A stretch of 34,262 bases of DNA from NCBI GenBank assembly GCA_012520195.1, contig JAAYOS010000116.1, forward strand, positions 1-34,262, given 5' to 3'. Source of the DNA: Clostridiales bacterium. GTDB lineage: Bacteria; Bacillota; Clostridia; Oscillospirales; JAAYOS01. Every line of letters begins with the position of its first letter. The first letter of the stretch is position 1. The translations under genes were made by a program, and so were the position numbers. The notes below the pieces were generated by a model. It did not search any database. It was given only the letters and a program-made list of their open reading frames with translations, and was not told the DNA's origin. Of the stretch, positions 16,715-24,662 are shown in pieces.

Positions 16715-18064
16715 ATGAAGCATTCGGTTACTCTTGACAAGGAAAAATGCAAAGGATGCACTACCTGCATGAAGCACTGCCCGACAGAGGCTATACGCGT
16801 TCGTCGCGGCAGGGCACATATTATACAGGACAGGTGTATAGATTGTGGGCAATGCATACGTGTATGTCCCCACCATGCAAAGAAGGCAATATGCGACCCC
16901 TTTGACAGAATTGAGGACTATAAATTTACTGTTGCAATGCCCGCACCATCCTTCTACGGGCAGTTTAGCAACCTTGACGACGTAAATATAGTGTTACAGG
17001 CGCTGCTCGATATCGGATTTGATGCTGTATTTGAGGTATCGCGGGCTGCAGAAATTATTTCTGATATAACTAGAAAAACGTATGATGAGGAGACGGAGAA
17101 GCGTACGGGACCTATCATATCCTCTGCATGTCCAGCTACCGTTCGCCTTATTTGCATGCGTTTCCCAAAGCTGATACCCAACCTCCATAAGATGATAGCC
17201 CCCGTAGAGCTGGCAGCAATGCGCGCGAGAGAGGAAGCTGTTAAAAAGTCAGGTCTTAGCCCCGAAGAAATCGGAGTATTTTTCATTACGCCATGTCCCG
17301 CGAAGGTCACTGCAGACCGCTATCCGCTGTTCCTAGAGGAGAGAGTAATTGACGGGACCTTTTCAATGGCAGACATATACAAACGGGTACTGGGACCTAT
17401 GAAGAAGGTTAAAGAACCTCGGCAAATCAGCAAGTCCGGAATAATGGGGATCGGCTGGGCAAGAGTTGGCGGTGAGTCTTCTGCGCTCCTAAAGGAACAC
17501 CACCTTGCGGTGGATGGGATCGAAAACGTCATTGACATCCTTGAAGATGTTGAAAACGGGCTACTACCTGAGGTAGAGTTCTTGGAGCTTAATGCATGTA
17601 CACAGGGCTGTGTTGGGGGATGCTTAACTGTTGAAAACCCATACACTGCAAAGAGCCGCATACGAAAGCTTATGAAATATCTCCCTGTTAGTAAAAACAA
17701 GGCTGAGCCTGAAGATGCTGAAGCGATTCTGGCACTTGCAAAAAAGGTTCCAGAGTATGTGCCAGTGTGGCAGTTGTCTGAGGACCGCGAGGATGCAATG
17801 AGGATATTCATGGAGATAGCCGATCTCCGGCGTAGACTACCCGGTTTGGATTGCGGTTCCTGTGGAGCACCGTCCTGTAGATCATTTGCGGAGGATGTTG
17901 CTACGAACTTTGCCTCGGAAGAGGACTGCATTTTTCATATGCGTGAACGCATGCAGTATATGGCCGGAGGCGGAGATGCGGACGAGTACCTACCTCCACC
18001 ATTTAGAAGAACTGATGGTGAAGAAAGCGACGAAAAGGACAACGACCACGATGATTTTGGCTAA
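16715..18064 (+). CDS. Degenerate [FeFe]-hydrogenase-like iron-sulfur protein, putative sensor
   Basis: A 449-residue protein in three parts. Residues 1-60 hold two [4Fe-4S] ferredoxin motifs (CKGCTTCMKHCP and CIDCGQCIRVCP). Residues ~65-330 are an H-cluster-type domain. Residues ~378-405 carry a third Cys cluster, CGSCGAPSCRSFAEDV (FeS domain). The H-domain motifs are altered: L1 is SSACP, with Ala138 where catalytic enzymes have the proton-relay Cys; L2 is TPCPAKVTAD, with the usual Glu lost; L3 is NACTQGCVGGC. The four positions expected to bind the cubane (C139, C194, C295, C299) are kept. This matches sensory rather than catalytic groups. No PAS domain is present. The acidic tail is probably disordered. 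Confidence 0.85.
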   Translation: MKHSVTLDKEKCKGCTTCMKHCPTEAIRVRRGRAHIIQDRCIDCGQCIRVCPHHAKKAICDPFDRIEDYKFTVAMPAPSFYGQFSNLDDVNIVLQALLDIGFDAVFEVSRAAEIISDITRKTYDEETEKRTGPIISSACPATVRLICMRFPKLIPNLHKMIAPVELAAMRAREEAVKKSGLSPEEIGVFFITPCPAKVTADRYPLFLEERVIDGTFSMADIYKRVLGPMKKVKEPRQISKSGIMGIGWARVGGESSALLKEHHLAVDGIENVIDILEDVENGLLPEVEFLELNACTQGCVGGCLTVENPYTAKSRIRKLMKYLPVSKNKAEPEDAEAILALAKKVPEYVPVWQLSEDREDAMRIFMEIADLRRRLPGLDCGSCGAPSCRSFAEDVATNFASEEDCIFHMRERMQYMAGGGDADEYLPPPFRRTDGEESDEKDNDHDDFG

Positions 18065-18130
18065 TAATTAGACTTAAGAAACTTAGAAAGGTATAACCTG
18101 GAATAGGTAAAGAAAGGCGAGAATAATTTT

Positions 18131-18463
18131 ATGACTGTTCGAATGCTTGCAGAAAAGTTGGATCTTGAGTGCATAAGTAATGGTGATGGCAACCGTGAAG
18201 TGACTGGCTGTTATGTTGGTGATCTACTGAGCAGGGTTATGGGGAGTGCCAAAGAGGGAAATGTCTGGATAACTATTATGTCGAATGTAAACGTGGCTGC
18301 CGTTGCATCACTAGCTGATGTTTCATGTATAATACTTGCAGAGGGTGTAAAACCGGACGCAGATTTAGAAGCAAAATTAGAGATAGTAGATGCCGCACTA
18401 TACACAACACCTATGGCAAGCTATGAAATAGCATGGAAGATCCATGAGCTAATTGGAGTCTGA
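18131..18463 (+). CDS. DRTGG-domain protein (second copy)
   Basis: A 110-residue DRTGG-fold protein, with MTVRMLAEKLDLECISNGDG at the start, VTGCYVGDLLSRVMGSA in the middle and ADVSCIILAEGVKPDAD towards the C-terminus. It is clearly diverged from the copy at 15878. ATG 18131 is preceded by AAAGGCGAG. Paired DRTGG proteins flanking the hydrogenase-like gene suggest separate roles or a heteromeric sensor, but the function is not known. Co-transcribed with its neighbours. Confidence 0.7.
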   Translation: MTVRMLAEKLDLECISNGDGNREVTGCYVGDLLSRVMGSAKEGNVWITIMSNVNVAAVASLADVSCIILAEGVKPDADLEAKLEIVDAALYTTPMASYEIAWKIHELIGV

Positions 18464-18489
18464 TATTTGGCATTCGGGAAAGGGGACAA

Positions 18490-19224
18490 ATGTTCTGCTA
18501 TTGTGATTTTCATATCCACTCCTGTCTATCCCCCTGCGGTCAGCCTGAAATGACCCCCTCAAACATTGCGAGGATGGCTGCACTGCAGGGCTATAATATA
18601 ATAGCTGTCTCCGACCACAATACAACCGGTAACTGCCGGGCGGTCATTCGTGCAGCAGCTGAGGCTGGTATAGTTGCCATTCCCGCCATGGAACTAACAA
18701 CGTCGGAAGAGGTGCATATGCTGTGTCTCTTGCCCTCTGCGGATGCTGCTGATGAGTTCGGGAAATATGTCTACGAGAGACTTCCCGACATACGCAATGA
18801 GCCCGGTTTTTTTGGTGAGCAAATACTCATGGATTTTGATGACAACATTCTAGGATATGAGGAGCGCCTTTTGATAAATGCGACAGATATAAGCCTCCAG
18901 GATGTCCCCGCTCTGTTGGCCGTATATGGCGGAGTTGCAATACCTGCGCATATCGACAGATCATCTTTTTCGATCCTATCGAACCTGGGATACATCGACC
19001 GTTCGCTGGGTTTTAGAGCGGTTGAGATTTCCCGTGGCTGCGACCCTCGCATTCTCCTGGAGAACTATCCCGAGTTGGATAACATGCCATACTATAAAAA
19101 CTCGGATGCACACGACCTCTACTCAATGCTTACTGCAAAAAACGGACTCGAGCTTGTTGAAATTACTGCTGAGGAAATCATTGATATATTCAAAAGGGGA
19201 GATGTGCCAAACAGGCTTAAATAA
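18490..19224 (+). CDS. PHP-domain metal-dependent phosphoesterase
   Basis: A 244-residue PHP-domain protein. Metal-binding motifs in order: DFHIHSCLSPCG (H-x-H near residues 7-9), VSDHNTTGN, AMELTTSEEVHML, AIPAHIDRS and YKNSDAHDL. Relatives hydrolyse nucleotide or small phosphate substrates; YciV-like members are exonucleases. The substrate here is unknown. It ends the putative sensory operon and precedes the hydrogenase operon promoter. ATG 18490 follows GGGAAAGGGG. A phosphoesterase next to an ATPase and DRTGG proteins would fit a phospho-signal, but that is inference. Confidence 0.82.
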   Translation: MFCYCDFHIHSCLSPCGQPEMTPSNIARMAALQGYNIIAVSDHNTTGNCRAVIRAAAEAGIVAIPAMELTTSEEVHMLCLLPSADAADEFGKYVYERLPDIRNEPGFFGEQILMDFDDNILGYEERLLINATDISLQDVPALLAVYGGVAIPAHIDRSSFSILSNLGYIDRSLGFRAVEISRGCDPRILLENYPELDNMPYYKNSDAHDLYSMLTAKNGLELVEITAEEIIDIFKRGDVPNRLK

Positions 19225-19284
19225 ATTGTCGAGAAAGACAGGAAACCTGTTATATGTGCACATATAATTGTTAAATATTTAACT

Positions 19285-19312
19285 TTGAAAAGAGCCGTTA
19301 TTATGTTATACT
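19285..19312 (+). promoter_or_regulatory. Predicted promoter of the first hydrogenase operon
   Basis: TTGAAA (19285-19290) and TATACT (19307-19312) with a 16-base spacer, about 60 bases before hydC. The -10 element lies at the edge of a long inverted repeat. Confidence 0.65.
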
Positions 19313-19344
19313 TTGTAAGGAATGACATATTCCTAACAAAGTAT
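19308..19344. promoter_or_regulatory. Long inverted repeat over the hydrogenase promoter, possible operator
   Basis: The 16-base arms atactttgtaaggaat (19308-19323) and attcctaacaaagtat (19329-19344) pair at 15 of 16 positions around a five-base centre. The left arm overlaps the -10 element and the expected start site, so a DNA operator is likelier than an RNA structure for this promoter. Five T follow, so it could also terminate transcripts from the PHP gene. Confidence 0.6.
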
Positions 19345-19373
19345 TTTTAGTTGTAAATTTAGGAGGTCTCTGA

Positions 19374-19886
19374 ATGCCCAATCTTAAGACAAAGGTATCC
19401 TTTAAGGGCACAAAGGAGCAAGAGAAGGAGCTTGTCGACTTCATTCGTGCTCACAGCCAGGATAAGGGATCCATGATGCCGATTCTGCAGAAAGCCCAGG
19501 AGATGTACGGGTACATACCTGAGGAAGTGCAGATTATTATTGCTGAGGAAACGGGAGTTCCGTTAAGTGAAATCTACGGAATCGTATCGTTTTACTCTCA
19601 GTTCACACTTAATCCGAAGGGTAAGTACCAGATATCCGTGTGCCTCGGAACCGCATGCTATGTTAAGGGCGCCGGAGACATTCTGGACAAGGTCTGCGAG
19701 ATTATAGGGTGTGAATCAGGCTCAATAACCGATGACGGCATGTTCTCGGTAGATGCTACCAGATGCATTGGCGCTTGCGGCCTAGCTCCTGTCTTTACGG
19801 TGAACGAAAGCGTATATGGCAGGGTCGATGTTGCAGAAACAGAACAAATTATAAAGAAATATGTAGCTGAAGCCAAGGGAAGCTAA
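19374..19886 (+). CDS. hydC: HydC/NuoE-type [2Fe-2S] subunit of bifurcating hydrogenase
   Basis: The small subunit of a trimeric NADH/ferredoxin-linked [FeFe]-hydrogenase, 170 residues. The N-terminal helical part contains MMPILQKAQEMYGYIPEE. The thioredoxin-like domain binds one [2Fe-2S] cluster through Cys90, Cys95, Cys131 and Cys135 (VCLGTAC and CIGACG). IVSFYSQFTLNPKGKY is the family signature. It passes electrons within the complex with HydB and HydA encoded 1-3 kb downstream. ATG 19374 follows AGGAGG. The stop overlaps the next gene's ATG (TAATG). It is first in the operon behind an inverted repeat. Confidence 0.93.
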   Translation: MPNLKTKVSFKGTKEQEKELVDFIRAHSQDKGSMMPILQKAQEMYGYIPEEVQIIIAEETGVPLSEIYGIVSFYSQFTLNPKGKYQISVCLGTACYVKGAGDILDKVCEIIGCESGSITDDGMFSVDATRCIGACGLAPVFTVNESVYGRVDVAETEQIIKKYVAEAKGS

Positions 19887-20422
19887 TGGAGGATCTCTCT
19901 CTACATATTCTCGATATATCACAGAACTCGCTTCGTGCGGGTGCGAAGAATATATTCATTGTGATTAGAGATTTACCCGAACCTGATCTTCTAGAGATTT
20001 CGGTGGAGGATGACGGGTCGGGGATGGATGAAGAGCTGCTGAGCAGAGTAACGGACCCTTTTGTTACAACACGAGATACCCGCAGTATCGGACTCGGTAT
20101 TCCCCTATTGAAAATGGCTGCTGAAATGAGTGGCGGAAGGTTCAACATAACCAGTGAAACGGGTAAGGGAACTAAAATCGTTGCTTCTTTTGGGCGATCA
20201 CATATCGACAGTCCCCCCCTAGGAGACATAGCAGAAACGGTGGTAACTCTAATTCAAGGCAATCCTGATGTCAGATTTAGATATGAGAGATGCACGGAAC
20301 AGGGCGTTTTCTCCCTCGATACAAAAGAGTTGGCCGAGATTCTTCAGGGAGTGCCTCTAAACGAACCGGAGGTACTGCAGTGGATCAGGGAATATCTAGA
20401 GGATGCAGATGCGGACATTTGA
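19886..20422 (+). CDS. Histidine-kinase-like ATPase domain protein
   Basis: A 178-residue protein consisting of a GHKL ATPase domain plus a ~55-residue tail. The N box is HILDISQNSLRAGAKNI, the G1 box EDDGSGMDEELL, the F region TDPFVTTRDTR, and the G2 box IGLGIPLLKMAAEMSGG. There is no phosphoacceptor His, PAS domain or membrane segment, so it is not a complete sensor kinase. The start ATG overlaps the hydC stop by one base, tying its translation to hydC. I recall the same placement in other clostridial hydrogenase operons. Its role, perhaps regulatory or in assembly, is not known. Confidence 0.8.
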   Translation: MEDLSLHILDISQNSLRAGAKNIFIVIRDLPEPDLLEISVEDDGSGMDEELLSRVTDPFVTTRDTRSIGLGIPLLKMAAEMSGGRFNITSETGKGTKIVASFGRSHIDSPPLGDIAETVVTLIQGNPDVRFRYERCTEQGVFSLDTKELAEILQGVPLNEPEVLQWIREYLEDADADI

Positions 20423-20503
20423 CCTTTGATTGTTTGGTTAACCGGATAGTGCCGGTTACGAGAGTATAAACCTTTACAAATGAACACTGTAAGGAGATTA
20501 TTT

Positions 20504-20875
20504 ATGAAAAAAAGCATTGAAGAACTGAATGCAATTCGGGAAAGAATGCAACAGAACATTCAGGTGCGGACAGAAAACGCCGATAATACTCGCGTAGTAG
20601 TCGGAATGGCGACATGCGGAATCGCAGCAGGTGCCCGTCCCGTACTCACAGCGATTGTTGATGAGGTAAACCGCAGAAAGCTTAAGAATGTTACCGTGAC
20701 CCAGACAGGGTGCATAGGTGTTTGCCGGCTTGAGCCGATCGTCGAGATTTACGAGCCAGGCAAAGAAAAGGTAACATATGTAAATATGGACGAAAATAAG
20801 GCAAGACAGGTTGTTTCCGAACACCTCGTAAACCAGAGGGTTGTCGACGAATATACCATCGGAGCTGCCAAATAA
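20504..20875 (+). CDS. Small thioredoxin-like [2Fe-2S] ferredoxin-type protein, only three cysteines
   Basis: A 123-residue protein resembling the N-terminal domain of HydB/NuoF. It has GMATCGIAAGARPVL and, 32 residues later, QTGCIGVCRLEPIVE. Cys38, Cys70 and Cys74 are the only cysteines; the second Cys of the usual CxxxxC pair is Gly (position 43). I believe CGIAAGA is normal in this clostridial family, so cluster ligation may use another residue. The first in-frame ATG is 20480, but AAGGAG (20491-20496) directs ATG 20504. It lies between the ATPase and hydB; it is a likely accessory electron carrier or subunit. Confidence 0.78.
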   Translation: MKKSIEELNAIRERMQQNIQVRTENADNTRVVVGMATCGIAAGARPVLTAIVDEVNRRKLKNVTVTQTGCIGVCRLEPIVEIYEPGKEKVTYVNMDENKARQVVSEHLVNQRVVDEYTIGAAK

Positions 20876-20895
20876 GGGACGGGAGTGTATAAGCG

Positions 20896-22692
20896 ATGAA
20901 TTTAGTAAGAACCCACGTGTTGGTATGCGGAGGAACCGGATGTACCTCGGCAAACAGCCCAGCATTGATTGATGAGTTTCACAAAGAGCTTGACAAGCGC
21001 GACCTCTCTAAAGAGGTCCAGGTCATTCAAACCGGCTGCTTTGGTCTGTGCGCACTTGGTCCTATTGTAATAGTCTACCCCGAAGGGTCATTCTACTCTA
21101 TGGTAAAGGTAGAGGATGTCTCTGAGATCGTTGAAGAGCATATCCTTAAGGGACGCATTGTCACCCGCCTCCTTTATGAGGGAAGCTTAGACGAGATGGA
21201 GTTAGTCAAATCACTGGATGAGACCGACTTCTACAAAAAGCAGCATAGAATCGCCCTGCGTAACTGCGGCGTCATAAATCCAGAAGATATAGATGAGTAC
21301 ATTGCAAATGACGGATACCAGGCACTTGCAAAAGCGCTGACAAGCATGACTCCCCAAGAGGTTATCGATACTGTGTTAGCATCCGGACTTCGCGGACGCG
21401 GCGGTGCCGGATTCCCTACCGGAAGAAAGTGGCAATTTGCTGCAAATGAGGATAACCCACAGAAGTATGTATGCTGTAACGCCGACGAGGGTGACCCCGG
21501 AGCATTCATGGACCGTTCACTGCTTGAAGGAGATCCTCACAGCATAATCGAAGCGATGGCACTTGCCGGATACGCTATAGGCGCCAATCAGGGCTATGTT
21601 TACGTCCGTGCAGAGTATCCAATAGCCGTTAACAGGCTAAAAATCGCTATAGAGCAGGCTAAAGAGTATGGTTTCCTGGGTAAGGACATATTCGGAAGTG
21701 GATTTGATTTCGACCTAGATATTAGGCTTGGAGCAGGCGCATTTGTGTGCGGCGAAGAGACAGCCCTCATGGCATCGATAGAGGGACATCGCGGTGAGCC
21801 GCGTCCCCGTCCGCCGTTCCCGGCAGTTAAGGGACTGTTCGGAAAGCCGACTGTTCTAAATAACGTCGAAACCTATGCTAACATTCCGTGGATCATATAC
21901 CATGGGCCGGAAGCATTTGCGGAAATCGGAACGGAAAAGTCCAAAGGAACAAAGGTATTTGCCTTGGGTGGAAAGATTACAAATACCGGCCTTGTTGAGA
22001 TTCCAATGGGAACCACTCTCAGAGAGGTTATCGAGGAAATCGGTGGCGGAGTTCCTAACGGCAAGAAGTTCAAAGCAGCACAGACAGGCGGACCCTCTGG
22101 TGGATGTATCCCCGAATCACTGCTGGATACACCGATGGACTTTGAGAGTCTTGCTGAGGTCGGCTCCATCATGGGATCCGGTGGACTGATTGTCATGGAC
22201 GAAGACAACTGCATGGTCGATATCGCGAAGTTCTTCCTGCAGTTTACCGTCGACGAGTCCTGCGGAAAATGTGTACCCTGCCGTGTAGGTATGTATAGGT
22301 TACACGAACTCTTAGAGAAGATAACAAGTGGCAACGGCACTTTGGAAGACATAGATCTTATCGAAGAGCTCTGCTATCACATAAAGGAAAACTCCCTGTG
22401 CGGTCTCGGACAGACAGCACCAAACCCGGTTCTGTCAACGTTAGAGCATTTCCGCGACGAGTATGTTGCTCACGTTACAGAGAAAAGATGTCCTGCTGGA
22501 GTCTGTAAAGAGCTTCTCCGTTACTTTATTATTGCCGATAAGTGCACAGGTTGTACAGCATGTTCGCGTGTTTGTCCTACAAATGCTATCTCGGGCGAGG
22601 TCAAGAAAGTACATGAAATTGACCAGGACAAATGCATAAAATGCGGCGCTTGCATGGAAAGATGCAGATTTGGCGCAATTGTTAAGATCTAG
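20896..22692 (+). CDS. hydB: HydB/NuoF-type flavin subunit of bifurcating hydrogenase
   Basis: The 598-residue diaphorase subunit that exchanges electrons with NAD(H). An N-terminal thioredoxin-like [2Fe-2S] domain (CGGTGC, TGCFGLCALGP) comes first. The FMN/NADH core has GLRGRGGAGFPTGRKW, CNADEGDPGAFMDRS and GAGAFVCGEETAL. One [4Fe-4S] cluster is bound by Cys456, Cys459, Cys462 and Cys502 (ESCGKCVPCR, LCGLGQ). A C-terminal two-cluster ferredoxin (CTGCTACSRVCP, CIKCGACMERC) spans residues ~545-598. This layout matches trimeric electron-bifurcating hydrogenases such as that of Thermotoga maritima. ATG 20896 follows GGGACGGGAG. hydA starts 19 bases after its stop. Confidence 0.94.
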   Translation: MNLVRTHVLVCGGTGCTSANSPALIDEFHKELDKRDLSKEVQVIQTGCFGLCALGPIVIVYPEGSFYSMVKVEDVSEIVEEHILKGRIVTRLLYEGSLDEMELVKSLDETDFYKKQHRIALRNCGVINPEDIDEYIANDGYQALAKALTSMTPQEVIDTVLASGLRGRGGAGFPTGRKWQFAANEDNPQKYVCCNADEGDPGAFMDRSLLEGDPHSIIEAMALAGYAIGANQGYVYVRAEYPIAVNRLKIAIEQAKEYGFLGKDIFGSGFDFDLDIRLGAGAFVCGEETALMASIEGHRGEPRPRPPFPAVKGLFGKPTVLNNVETYANIPWIIYHGPEAFAEIGTEKSKGTKVFALGGKITNTGLVEIPMGTTLREVIEEIGGGVPNGKKFKAAQTGGPSGGCIPESLLDTPMDFESLAEVGSIMGSGGLIVMDEDNCMVDIAKFFLQFTVDESCGKCVPCRVGMYRLHELLEKITSGNGTLEDIDLIEELCYHIKENSLCGLGQTAPNPVLSTLEHFRDEYVAHVTEKRCPAGVCKELLRYFIIADKCTGCTACSRVCPTNAISGEVKKVHEIDQDKCIKCGACMERCRFGAIVKI

Positions 22693-22711
22693 CGGAAAAG
22701 GAGAACAGACT

Positions 22712-24472
22712 ATGAGCACTGTAAAAGTGAAAGTTAACGGCATGGAGGTAGAATGCTCCGCCAACGATACCGTTCTTGAGGCGGCTCGCCTTGCCGGAGT
22801 CGATATACCAACTCTATGCTATATGAGGGACATTGCTCCAATCGGTGCATGCCGCATGTGTGTCACCGAAGTATCGGGCGCTAGAGGTCTGGTTGCTGCG
22901 TGTGCATATCCTGTCGAAGATGGAATGGAGATCAACACAAATTCTCAGAAAGCGTACAACGCTAGAAAAAGAACCCTTGAACTGATACTCTCCCAACACC
23001 GTCGGGACTGCCTGACATGTGACCGCAACATGAACTGTGAGCTTCAGAAGCTTTCAAAAGACTACAATATTAAAGAAGTCCGTTTAGGACATCCTGAGGA
23101 CATGGTGCCCCAGATAGAAGACTCCATGATCCATCTCATTAGGGACAATTCCAAGTGCGTCCTGTGCCGTCGCTGTGTCAACATCTGTAAAGAGACACAG
23201 AGCATAGGAGTAATCGGTCCCAACGACAGGGGATTTGCAACACAAATTTCCTGCGCATTTGACCGTAATCTTGATGAGACTGCATGCGTATCCTGCGGCC
23301 AGTGTATCACAGTATGCCCCACCGGCGCACTGACAGAGCGCGACTGCACAGATAAGGTCTGGAATGCACTTGCTGACAAAACAAAACACGTTGTTGTCGG
23401 AACCGCACCTTCGGTCCGGGTAACCCTCGGAGAGTGCTTTGGAATGCCAATCGGCACAAACGTACAGGGCAAAATGGTTGCTGCACTACGCAGAATGGGA
23501 TTCGACGGAGTATTTGACGTTGACGTTACCGCTGATCTCACCATTATGGAGGAGGGCACTGAGTTTCTCGGACGCCTCAACAGTGGAGAAAACCTCCCGC
23601 TCATCACCTCCTGCAGCCCTGGATGGGTCAAGTTCTGTGAGCACTACTATCCCGAGTTCATTCCGAATCTCTCCTCATGTAAGTCACCACAGCAGATGTT
23701 TGGTGCAATGATGAAGACATACTATGCCGAAAAGATGGGCCTCAACCCCGAAGATATTTTCGTAGTAGGCATAATGCCATGTACTGCAAAGAAGTACGAG
23801 CGCTACCGTGATTATCAGGACGCAGTTCCCGGTATTCCGGATGTAGATGCGTCAATCACAACAAGAGAGCTTGCTCGCATGATCGACACATCAGGCATTT
23901 CATTTGTCGATTTGCCAGATGAGGACTTCGACCCCTCCTTCGGAATCTCCAGCGGCGCAGGTCTCATATTTGGAGCAACTGGCGGAGTTATGGAAGCAGC
24001 ACTCAGAACCGTTGCTGACATAGTCACAGGCGAAGACCTGGATACACTTGATTACCACGAGGTACGTGGAACAGAGGGAATAAAGGAAGCCCAGTACGAC
24101 TTGAACGGCAGACAGATCAGGGTTGCTGTGGCCTCCGGACTTGCAAACGCAAGAGCTCTGCTTGAGAGAGTAAAGAGCGGCGAGGCAAGCTACGATATGA
24201 TAGAGATCATGGCCTGCCCGGGCGGATGCATAAACGGCGGCGGACAGCCCATACAGCCCCAGAGTGTAAGAAACTTTGTCGATTTAAGGACATTGAGAGC
24301 AAAGGCCATATACTCTGCAGACAAGAGCATGAAAATGAGAAAGAGCCACGAAAGTCCGGTAATCAAAGAAATCTATGATGCCTACCTTGGTAATCCTGGC
24401 AGCGAGAAAGCACACAAACTGCTGCATACAAAATACCAGGCCAGGTCAAAATACCCCGGCGTAGCTGAATAA
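22712..24472 (+). CDS. hydA: [FeFe]-hydrogenase catalytic subunit HydA (first set)
   Basis: The 586-residue subunit that makes or oxidises H2. The N-terminal [2Fe-2S] domain (CYMRDIAPIGACRMC) is followed by a His-Cys [4Fe-4S] site (HRRDCLTCDRNMNC). A two-cluster ferredoxin follows (CVLCRRCVNICK, CVSCGQCITVCP), then the H-cluster domain. L1 is TSCSPGW (Cys301, Ser302) rather than the textbook TSCCPGW. L2 is MPCTAKKYE (Cys357) and L3 is MACPGGCINGGGQP (Cys502, Cys506). The small-subunit-like tail ends KSHESP...LLHTKY. ATG 22712 is chosen, eight bases after AAAGGAG. With HydB and HydC it should couple reduced ferredoxin and NADH to H2. A terminator-like hairpin follows. Confidence 0.95.
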   Translation: MSTVKVKVNGMEVECSANDTVLEAARLAGVDIPTLCYMRDIAPIGACRMCVTEVSGARGLVAACAYPVEDGMEINTNSQKAYNARKRTLELILSQHRRDCLTCDRNMNCELQKLSKDYNIKEVRLGHPEDMVPQIEDSMIHLIRDNSKCVLCRRCVNICKETQSIGVIGPNDRGFATQISCAFDRNLDETACVSCGQCITVCPTGALTERDCTDKVWNALADKTKHVVVGTAPSVRVTLGECFGMPIGTNVQGKMVAALRRMGFDGVFDVDVTADLTIMEEGTEFLGRLNSGENLPLITSCSPGWVKFCEHYYPEFIPNLSSCKSPQQMFGAMMKTYYAEKMGLNPEDIFVVGIMPCTAKKYERYRDYQDAVPGIPDVDASITTRELARMIDTSGISFVDLPDEDFDPSFGISSGAGLIFGATGGVMEAALRTVADIVTGEDLDTLDYHEVRGTEGIKEAQYDLNGRQIRVAVASGLANARALLERVKSGEASYDMIEIMACPGGCINGGGQPIQPQSVRNFVDLRTLRAKAIYSADKSMKMRKSHESPVIKEIYDAYLGNPGSEKAHKLLHTKYQARSKYPGVAE

Positions 24473-24483
24473 AGATTAAACTA

Positions 24484-24526
24484 ACAGAAGAGTTTTGCTA
24501 AATAGCAAAGCTCCTCTGTGGTATTT
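24484..24526 (+). terminator. Probable terminator after hydA
   Basis: Two 16-base arms (24484-24499 and 24504-24519) pair at 15 positions, counting one G-U, around a four-base AAAT loop. GGTATTTT follows. It separates the two hydrogenase sets. The ~140 bases to hydC2 contain repeated CGACAGAC words, but I see no clear promoter there. Confidence 0.65.
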
Positions 24527-24662
24527 TCTGGAATTTTCGACAGACATCGACATAATCCGACAGACGATAGGGCAGTAAACTGGAGAGGGGGAGTTGCAGG
24601 GGACGTTATTAGCGTTCAAATATATAAGTTCGTACAAGACCACTGTAAAGGAGGCAATCACA

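Noticed and set aside
19308-19344. Inverted repeat as a standard Rex operator
   Set aside because: The usual Rex site is an 18-bp TTGT-N10-ACAA palindrome; here the half-sites are about nine bases too far apart, so Rex is not assigned.
24538-24570. Repeated CGACAGAC words before hydC2 as a possible CRISPR-like or operator array
   Set aside because: Only two short copies with irregular spacing; this could be chance.
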